Notes under the pieces: model-generated | What the model was told of the DNA's origin: nothing | Seen by the model: only the letters and a program-made list of their open reading frames with translations | The model's database searches: none | In this document: one piece after another, positions 36,901 to 45,857 of the stretch | Layout: each line of letters begins with the position of its first letter | Numbering within the stretch: position 1 is the stretch's first letter | Position numbers and translations under genes: made by a program | Source of the DNA: Phallusia mammillata | Taxonomy: Eukaryota > Chordata > Ascidiacea > Phlebobranchia > Ascidiidae | Reading direction: 5' to 3' | DNA length: 64,000 nt | Assembly: GCA_003260075.1 (NCBI GenBank) | Contig: QLIY01000149.1 | Coordinates: 111,426-175,425, forward strand

Positions 36901-39900
36901 TAGTTTTTGAGCACTTAAAAAGGTGCATTGATGCTATTTTGTCATTACAGAATTCGATTCTAACTTTCACTTATGTCAAATGTAACTATTTGACTTATTT
37001 CTCTGATTTTCTTTTATGTATACCTAAAAGTACTTATATATATAGGTCATACCTTAAAAAATTCTCAGCATTCAGCTGGTTTGAACTAACAAACAAAAAG
37101 TCATCAGCAAAGCGTACAAGAAGATCTGACAAATCAAATTAATGTATTTGCTGTTAACTTTTGTTGATTAAAACCAAAAAAACAAACACACCAGATGATG
37201 TTCCTGATGCTAAACTTGGAAAATACTTGATTTCCATGTCACCATAAAGAATGTCACATAAAATTTTTGATAAACACCACCCTTGGGGTATTCCTTCTAA
37301 TTTTGCATATTTCTAAAACGAATAAGTAAGCTTATGAAGAAAACAATTTTCATAGTTTATTGTGAAAATCACCTTGCCCATGCAAGTTATAGAAACATTC
37401 TCAAGAGATTTTTGTACAAAGAGTAAAATTTCCTCTGAGCAATCAAAAACTTTTCTGTAAGTCTAAAAACAAAAGTTTGAATACATAATTTTTATTGGCA
37501 AACCAATGATACTAAACATCTATTGTTTGATCAAAGGTTAGGGGGGAGGACTTTTTACCATTTTAATAAACCCTCAATGTAGAAGTGATGTAAATATTTA
37601 GTACTGGTTTACATTTCATTTATTGATTTGCAATGTATACTAATGCACTTCTATTGTGAAGTTTAATTTCACACACACTATAAAAAATCTTACCAGAGAT
37701 AAGTGTGATACTTTTGTGCTTCCAGCTCTACAAAGTAAATGCAACATAAAACAATAAAGCATACTTCAAACATGATTGAATATACTTCAAACACATACTT
37801 TTGCAAAATTAACTTCAAAACTTCCAATAACTTGTCAACAGGTATTCTGTCAAAACAACGATCAGCATCAACCTGCAAGAGGGGTTAGGTTTCAAACACT
37901 ACACACATATATAACTATGGAATGAAGGCTTTGGTTCCAAACATTTGTAAGTACAGACAAAAATTTAGCCTGTGAACAACCATCACCAAACCTTGGGAGA
38001 CCAGCGCGAAAAATACACTAGAATATATCGTCCCATTTTTAATGAAAATTGGGATTGACAAAAAAGGGTCAAAATATCGAATTAAAACAACAACGGTGAA
38101 GCGTACTGTCCAATTTCCTTCAAGTTTAATAATATCCACTTGAAATAGACAAGGGAAACCATAAATACTTACACACCTTTACAAAGAACAATTTTAAATC
38201 ATGTGCAGTAGATTGTGAAGCTGTTACAAACTTATTCCACTTAAGATGAATTTCTTTTATTCCTTGTGCAGCACAACCTATTAACCATGGACATTTCTTG
38301 CATATGTGTTGCAAAATCTTCAAAACTATAGTTGCTTCCATTTTCTAAGCAAGGTTATAAAAGTGGTTAGTGGTCTGCTTTTGTGCTTTGTTATTGCAGT
38401 TGTATTTAAATAAATTGTAGAACTGTATTGTAAAACACTGTTGCCTGAAAAAAATGCAGCCCACAGCTGCAATGTAAAGGTGTTCTGCTAAAATGGTTTT
38501 TACTTACACCTGCTGGCTTGTCTGTCATTTTTGCCACTGGTAAATATATGATAGGTCGAATACTGGATGATTTAGGACAAAATCTGCACCGAAAACAAGC
38601 TCCTTCTTTGTTTGTACTTAAATTATAACCCCAAATTTTATTGTTGAGCAAAATTGTGACACCATTTCGTACAATACTCTTCCAGAGTTCTTTGCGATAA
38701 AACACCAGCCTAAATAATAGCATCATTAAATTTTTATTTTTATTTACTTTTACTAGCATTATATGTTGAACTGAGAAATACGAGCATCATTCAATAATGA
38801 ATATAAGATTAAATTATAACATTCAATACTTTCCTATTTCTGAAGCATGAATGTTCAGTTATATAAAAGAAATGCCTGATGATGACATATAGAACATCTT
38901 TCAAAAACCAGAAAACAAAGGTTTTGAGCATTTTCAATCTATGGCCATCTAAAATACAAAGCATAATTTTTAAAAGATCTTTTAGGGTTTAGTACTTGCT
39001 TCGTTGGAATCTTTTTTTTTCTTTTTTTTGTGTAAAATTGCAAGTAAGTTTTGTATGCTAAAAAAATCTCACTTGAAAGCCACGGAATGTCTTTTGTTAT
39101 TAAGCCATCAACCATTTCTTCAACACTAATTTTGTCATATGCACGCATGGTCAGTAAGCTTTTAATGTGTTTTAAAAACAAAGATTCATTTTTACCGCAA
39201 CCCCATGTTTCCTTCATTGGTAGGATTCTTCTTATGACAGCACGTAGGAATAAAAACACCTAAAAAAGAATTGTTAATACTCCTTGCTAACACCTATCAG
39301 CTGACAGTTGACAACAATAATAAATCTTTATTGACAAACCTCCGTTTTAGAGGTATCCATTTCCAAATATCTTGCATTTTCTTCAACCAATTCTTGAGTT
39401 GACTTTTGGGCAATAATATCATCTGAAAAATTGTTTGGCAATACCAGTGGACAGTAGATGTTAAGCAATGGATAGTAATATTTTTTCTTTGATTGTTTTA
39501 AGATAATCTTGCACAATTTAATGGCTTTGCGTGATGACCTTGGAACACTAACTTTTGTTTGGCAAATAAGTGTTCTTTCTTGTTCCTGAAAATCTCTGTG
39601 CAGAAATCCAAATGTTTTCATAAACTCTGATGTTTCTTTGGTTTTTTTCTGATTCTGTAAACTTTTCTTTAAGTTTATTCTTCTTACTACCAATCGTTTG
39701 TAAGTGTCTTTTGCTGATTGCTGATGAAATATTTCTCTGACCATTTTTCTGGCGGAGGTTTGACTTGATGATAAATATTGCAGCAAGTGACTGCATGTAA
39801 AGGGGTGAGATTTAACTGCACAATTGGAAGAATATCGTAGAGACCACAAACTAAGATTTTGAGACTCTTGATTGCACATTTTTCAAGTAAGTGCATGTTA

Positions 39901-40155
39901 TATCCAACATCAAATTGAATAGAAAAATAGGGAAGAGTGATCAACCAATCCCCGATAGCCGATACATCACCATCACGGGAATTTGTTACAGAGCATCTGG
40001 ATTTTTTTTTAATAGCACGTATTAATATTAACTAATTGTAATTAGAAAAGCAGAAGAAGATAACACCTAATGCTCTTAAACTGCTGCCCAAGTTGCAGTT
40101 GCAGTTTCCCGCCAAAAAAAGCAATGTTTTGATCGTTCTGCATGATTGATTTCAT
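33937..40155 (-). CDS. TERT: telomerase reverse transcriptase
   Basis: Catalytic subunit of telomerase. Sixteen exons, about 791 residues: 40067-40155, 39878-39996, 39340-39815, 39073-39259, 38834-38948, 38508-38709, 38177-38344, 37799-37872, 37694-37727, 37373-37462, 37192-37312, 37053-37125, 36456-36561, 35935-36022, 35250-35413, 33937-34206. Visible in order: short N-terminal piece ending MHLLEK; RNA-binding region with motif T (LVFYRKELW); motifs 1/2 (RCRFCPKSSSIRPIIY); A (VDADRCFDRIP, catalytic Asp); B' (GIPQGWCLS); C (VRFADDFLFV, catalytic Asp pair); D (FPEYGCFINARK); E (PWFGLLF); C-terminal extension (ILRNIYEV). The first two exons and the start are the weakest part. The intron 38710-38833 joins in frame only as GA-AG. 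Other introns are GT-AG, several only 60-70 bp. Confidence 0.9.
34692..35170. repeat. hAT end and diverged local repeats in TERT intron
   Basis: CAGTGGTTCTCAACC starts at about 34,692 without a matching right terminus. The motif TAGCGAGGGTGG recurs at about 34,740 and 35,136. No exon is expected here because TERT exons 35250-35413 and 33937-34206 join contiguously when aligned to the family. Confidence 0.4.
36103..36399. mobile_element. hAT-type MITE with internal C tract
   Basis: Termini CAGGGTTGCCATCG / ATGGCAACCCTG and perfect target duplication CTTATAAC. A 297-bp inverted relative of 12649-13028. Ten C (36350-36359) stand where the other copy has about 20 ordinary bases. It fills most of the TERT intron 36023-36455. 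Confidence 0.88.
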
Positions 40156-40162
40156 GTTGCCA

Positions 40163-40170
40163 TATATAAA
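40163..40170 (+). promoter_or_regulatory. TATA box of SHMT
   Basis: TATATAAA, followed about 30 bases downstream by a TTCAG initiator-like string and 84 bases later by the SHMT start codon. It lies in the 98-bp gap between the TERT and SHMT start codons. Confidence 0.55.
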
Positions 40171-40212
40171 TAGGAAATTTGACGTTATCGTTCCATTCAG
40201 CGGTATCTGTGG

Positions 40213-40218
40213 CACGTG
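40213..40218. promoter_or_regulatory. CACGTG E-box between TERT and SHMT
   Basis: A palindromic canonical E-box (Myc/Max-type core) in the short shared upstream region. A six-base match can be chance. In vertebrates both TERT and SHMT genes are described as Myc-responsive. Confidence 0.35.
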
Positions 40219-40253
40219 GTTGGTGTGTTGTTGCTGCATTGGAAGAAAGGACC

Positions 40254-42551
40254 ATGGCTTCAGGCGATTTTACTTGTAATGGCGGTTCAAACTGGCTGGA
40301 GGAGTCGCTTAAAGAAAATGACCCTGATATTTACAGAATTATTCGAAATGAAAAGGAGCGCCAAAGGGACGGACTGGAATTAATCGCCTCAGAAAATTTT
40401 GCAAGTGCCGCCGTTCTGCAAGCACTTGGTTCATGTTTGAACAACAAGTATTCGGAAGGCTATCCAGGCGTAAGGTTTGTGGAATGGTTTAACATTTTTG
40501 AATACAAACAAAGCAACATGTTTTGCAATATGACAGATACTATGGTGGTACAGAAAACATTGATGAATTAGAAAGACTTTGTCAAAAAAGAGCACTGAGT
40601 CTGTATAAGTTGTCACCAGAAGAATGGGGTGTAAATGTGCAGCCATATTCTGGTTCACCAGGAAATTTTGCTGTATATACTGGTATGTAAACTTGTTTAC
40701 TGTTTTTGACACAATTTAACAAGGTTATGCTTTTATCCTTAGCAATTGTTGAGCCACATGGACGGATTATGGGATTGGATTTACCTGACGGAGGACATTT
40801 GACTCATGGGTTTATGACAGAGAAAAAGAAAATCTCTGCCACTTCTATATTTTTTGAATCCATGCCATATAAAGTGTGTATGCCAAATACTATTATGCAA
40901 CAATTTAATTTGTCCACTCAAATTACCCATAAAATAACTAGGTTAAACTGAATTATTCAGTTCCCATCTGCATTTTAGTTTTTTGTAAATCTTTATTGTT
41001 TTTGCATCAAAGGTTAATCCAGAAACAGGTTTAATTGATTATGAGCAACTTGCAAACAATGCCAAATTATTTAAACCAAAAATGATTATAGCAGGAATGA
41101 GCTGCTATCCCCGTCTTCTGGATTATAAGTAAGTCTTGTGCGATAAATTTTTGAAGACAAGAAACTACGTAAAAATGTGAAAACTTGATAACCCATTTAA
41201 ACAGCTAAAGCTGAAACAGGAATAATCTTTTCGACAGAAAATTCAGAGAAATTGCTTCAGAAAACCAAGCATATTTAATGGCAGACATGGCTCATGTTAG
41301 TGGGCTAGTTGCTGCTGGAGTTATTCCATCACCATTCGAACACTGTGACATTGTGACAAGTACCACTCATAAAACATTGAGGTATTTTATGGTAAAACGT
41401 AATGAAAAGTCATTCAATCAAACACATTTTGGATTAGGGGTCCACGGGCAGGAATTATATTCTATCGCCGAGGTGTTAGATTTCCAGCAACACAAACAAA
41501 GCCTGCTGTAATGTACAATCTGGAAAAGCCAATAAATGAAGCTGTGTTTCCTGGTCTGCAGGGTGGGCCACATAATCATGCAATTGCTGGTGTTGCAGTA
41601 GCTTTACATCAAGCTGCAACACCTCAGTTTGTTGAATATCAAAAGCGGGTTAGGAATTACATATTTTGATGTTTATTGATATTGTATTACATATAAACAG
41701 TGTAAGTCTTCAGGTTATCCGAAATTCGCAAGAGCTTGCCAAATCACTTACCAAAATGGGCTATACTGTTGTTTCTGGTGGCACTGATACTCATCTTATT
41801 CTTGTAAACCTGACAAGCCAGGTAAGTGTAGGCTAAGTTTACTTTATACTTTAATTAAACATTACATTGAAACATTATAGGGAACAGATGGAAATCGTAC
41901 TGACAAAGTTCTTGAGCTAATTGGTGTGGCTTGCAACAAGAACACTTGTCCAGGTGACAAATCAGCTTTGCGTCCAAGTGGTTTGCGACTAGGCTCGCCT
42001 GCATTGACTTCAAGAGGCTTAAACGAAAATGATTTCCAAAAGGTGGCTGAGTTTGTTGACAGGTATGATGATGGCTTAATTTTAGATTAGTCTGTATTGT
42101 TTGCATATTGTTACATGGGTGTAAAGGTTGAGTCATGATGGGACACAATATTGACAATAGCTCGAGTATTTTCTTTGAACAGTTAAGTGGTGTTCATACA
42201 GTTGTTTGTCATTGATAAATATTGTCATGGCACCTAACCAGAATCTTATTGGTCGTTAAATTGGCCCACCCCCACCTACATAGTTGTGTTTACCTTCAAA
42301 CATTGCACCAAGCACTGTATCCTTTTTAAGCAGGTTAAATAGGGTCATGTTTTTTAATGTTGAGATGTGTTTGCAGGGGCGTTCAATTAACAGTTGAAAT
42401 TCAATCATCTCTGTCACCCAAGGCAACTTTTAAGGATTTTAAGACAAAATTGTATGGTGATCCAGGAGTGCAACAAAAAATAACAGAGATTAAAAATGAG
42501 GTCACTGCTTTTGCTAGGGGTTTCAATATACCTGGCTTGCAATACTTGTAG
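40254..42551 (+). CDS. SHMT1: serine hydroxymethyltransferase (cytosolic type)
   Basis: PLP enzyme that interconverts serine and glycine, charging tetrahydrofolate with a one-carbon unit. Nine exons, 477 residues: 40254-40474, 40537-40682, 40743-40873, 41013-41128, 41238-41381, 41438-41648, 41714-41821, 41881-42062, 42377-42551. All junctions are GT-AG and in phase. Family motifs in order: [57 protein letters not shown], and TTHKTLR, whose Lys (about residue 250) binds PLP; later [25 protein letters not shown] and [11 protein letters not shown]. The start ATG is in a good context (accATGg). An in-frame upstream ATG at 40179 lies almost on the TATA box and is unlikely to be used, so no mitochondrial presequence is supported. 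Confidence 0.96.
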
Positions 42552-43377
42552 TTTTTGTGCTCTGCTTTGTTGTTATGTTGGTAACAGTACTTCAGTTCTT
42601 CACCACGTACAAGTACATCACTGTCTATGTGTTACTTTACCATTTTGTGTTCTTGCATCTTGCCAAGCATTATGTTTCTTTGGGGCATATGTACAAAGTT
42701 TTGTTCACTGTTAAGAGTTTTGAAACCAAACTGTCTCCAATACATTGTGTTTACTGTTAACATAAAGGGCAAACATTGGCTTGATAATACTCGTTTCGAA
42801 CCAAAAAAGGGGTGTGATGACTGTATAAACTAAGGTACTGATATACACTGTTTAAGTGTCAGGAAGTTGGCGGGCATTATTAGTAGAGTAAGCTGTTAAA
42901 ACGCTGAGTGCTTGACCCATTTATGTTTGGTCGAAACGGTCAGTTCTTCCATGAGTCGCTGTCGAAAGTGCGCGCCTTTTGCAATACTTGTGTTATTTTC
43001 AGACTATTAAGCGAACCAGAGTGGACAGGTTCAAGACATGAAACCGAGTCGGCTTTCTTAGGTAGGCCTATCCCTCTCAAAAAACGCTTATTTTTTTCAG
43101 AACCAAAAACAAAGGCTGACAAACATCTTTGTGTGTACATTACTGAAAAGAAATTGAACTTTTTCATAGACGCGGCTACATAAGTTTTTTTATCCGCGTC
43201 GAAGAAGTTTTTTATTTAAAAATACTGACGTAAAATTTTAGGTTTGGGTCAAATTACTTGGCAAGTTTAAAGGGGTCGCTTTTTTGTCAGACTGTTTCTT
43301 TTTGTGATCATTCCTTTTTTAATATGTACAAGTTTTTACTTCTGGAAAACGAAATAATAGTCGATTTGCTACTTTCC
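42552..43377. other. convergent 3' region of SHMT and ANKRD34-like gene
   Basis: Two genes end towards each other here. AATAAA on the minus strand at 43211-43216 suits the ankyrin gene, 160 bases past its stop. No clear signal for SHMT was seen and no further frame is supported. Confidence 0.5.
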
Positions 43378-45026
43378 TTACGCGGGTATTTTCCGCGGTT
43401 TTCCCTGGGCGACCTTTGCGTTTTCGGCCACTGTGGGCAATCGTTCGTTTGAAAGTCGCGCGAGAGTTTTTCTTCTTTCCAACAGAGCATGGTTTGATAA
43501 TAGTTGCATCGACTGTCGACGATTTCTGCGCTTTCCATCGGGTTGAAGTGCAAAAGCCTCGTATACATCAGAATTCGATCGACTTCTGCTGACACCTTGT
43601 GAGTCCGCTGGTGGATACCTAATAGTACTCTTGCGTCGGGCGCCGACTCCTGGGTTTATAGGTGCCAAATTTTTATCTGTAATAGAACGTAGTACAGGCC
43701 ATATGTTCATATAATATGAAGATAGAAAAAAACTTACTGTTACCTGTGGAGCTATCTTCAGATTCTGAAGAGACCTGGTCTTCCATCGTCACAAAGTTAA
43801 AAATTTCGTCATACGATTGAGAAACTGTTTTGGCACAATGTCGGTAAGATGCTGACTGCTGCTCTTTGAGAATGGTTAAATACTCTGGTAAGAACGTACG
43901 CCACGAGTTAACCTCAATTTCGCATTCAAATCCAGCGTCCGGTTTAGTCTGGTTAGCTTTGTTTCTTTTAACTTTGGCATTTTTCTTTGCAAGGCCCTTA
44001 TTCGTATGCCGGGATGGACGAATACCTGGTATATTCAATGAACGGGCTCGGTGAGTTTGAGCACCTTCAATTATTTCTCTTGTTAAACTTTTCCGGAGTA
44101 AGTTAGGATGTTGGATTAGTTGCATTTCGTCATCCCATGGACGACGAAGAAGTTTCTTAGGTATCTGTAAAAACAAAACAGCCGGCCATAAGAAGTTTTT
44201 CACCTTGGTTGATTTGTATGTGAAGGTTTACCGCACCTGTACAACAAAATCTTTTTCGTATCTTGCGCACTCGAGCTCTGGGGAACGAAATAGTTCAACA
44301 ATTTCCACTTTTTTCATTTGCTTAGCCAAGCTCATAGCTGTGTGCCCTTGTTTATTTCTTGATCGGTGTGACAATTGTTGACGCTTGAGGGCGTATACGA
44401 ACTCCTTTACGATATATGAGTCACCGCCGAGCACCGCATAGTGCAACGCCGTGTTTCCAGCATAATCAGACTGAAAACCCCAATTTAAGTTTCATTGTAA
44501 TACATTTTGTTGCAATCGCTTACCGTATCCAAATCAAAGTCGATAGCTTTCAACAATAGCGCAGCGAGTTGTCGACGTTTAAACAGAGAACAAAGCATCA
44601 GCGCATTTCTACCGGATTTGTCCACGCATTCAACTTTCGCCCCGGTCTGTAATAGTTGAGAACTGTTTTATTGGCTTGGGAAACCTATTAATTGTTTACA
44701 AGATACATTTGACGTAAGCAAGTTTGACATTTAACAAATAAACCCCGAAAAAAGTTTTAGCAAAAAAGATGTAGCCTACAATCTGTCCAGTTAAGAAATG
44801 CCGGAAGTTTGCGCCCCTAAAGCAAAGTCTTAAATCGTATTGTACTTTGTAATACCTGCAGCAACATACGAGCGACCCCAACCGACCAAACTTCGTCGTT
44901 TTCTAAGCAACACAACATAAGTGGTGTGAGTAATTCTTCATCGCGGATATTAGGATCCGTTCCGCTCTCTACCAGAAATCGTATTTCCGCCAAAACCTTG
45001 TTGCGCACGGCAAAATGAAGATCCAT
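43378..45026 (-). CDS. ankyrin repeat protein, ANKRD34-like
   Basis: Five exons (44856-45026, 44524-44646, 44237-44470, 43744-44164, 43378-43676) encode about 415 residues. The N-terminal half holds about four ankyrin repeats (FLVESGTDPNIRDEELLTPLM, GAKVECVDKSGRNALML, DYAGNTALHYAVLGGD, GHTAMSLA). The basic C-terminal half has RRNRRQSMQLLSNHALLERR, a stretch resembling the C-terminal region of vertebrate ANKRD34 proteins; this assignment is inference. The family's function is poorly known. Start chosen at the ATG opening the first repeat (MDLHFAV); an extra upstream exon is possible. Confidence 0.8.
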
Positions 45027-45790
45027 TAAATATATCGACAGATAAATTTGCAAAACTCGAACTGCCCTGATATTGCTTTCGGGGTAAATATACACACACT
45101 TAAATATACCTTGATGGTCGCTGTGAAAAAATAAAGGTAAAAAATCAGAACCACTTTAGCTTTATCAACAAACTTCCACTTGTGGCAAGTTAAAAGTGCT
45201 TTTGGAGTTGAAATTAGGAAAAAATCCCGCTATTGTGGCGGCTACCTGTTCAAATGTGCAAAACAGGGGATTGTGTATTTCTGTCAATATTTTGCCAGAC
45301 CGACGCACAAAAGCGCCCCGCACGTGCGAACAGTTAACTTTTTATTAAAGGTCGAAAGCAGTCTTAAACAAACAAGTGACACAGAAGGCCAACAATGGAC
45401 ATGGAACCGTGCTGGCCAGGGCGCTTAACCGATTACAGGAACAAAACAGGTGAAGTGATGTGAATGTATTTCCAAGCGATCAGTTAAAATGAACAAATTT
45501 TCTCCAAACCTATGTAACCAACGAACAGTGCTGCTTGGTCTATTTTACACGCTCACGTTTGGTTATAATATGTTCTTATGTCTAACTTTCAGTTGTCCTT
45601 TACGTTTGTAAAAAAATCAGTGACAAGTAAAAACATACAAAAACAACGCCACAAAATTACAAAACCAATAAATTACAACTGTCATATATTTTTGTGTTTC
45701 AAAATTACCACATAATATTTTTTGTTGTATAACACTATTAACCTTACAAAAAGAAGCAAAAGCAATTTTTTTCGTGAGTTTTATAGTTAG

Positions 45791-45796
45791 TTTATT
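45791..45796 (-). terminator. polyadenylation signal of the GPCR gene
   Basis: AATAAA on the minus strand, 62 bases after the stop codon at 45858. Confidence 0.5.
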
Positions 45797-45857
45797 TGTT
45801 TGTTTTAACTTTTGTGGAGCAAAGCGCTATACGATTTTTGTTTGGTTCTGAGACACT

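Noticed and set aside
39816-39877. A frameshift in the N-terminal part of TERT
   Set aside because: A 62-bp GT-AG intron joins both frames in phase and brings two TERT-like segments together.
40179-40571. A mitochondrial SHMT isoform starting at ATG 40179
   Set aside because: That ATG lies within about 10 bases of the TATA box and would not be in the transcript; ATG 40254 has a better context and fits the cytosolic length.
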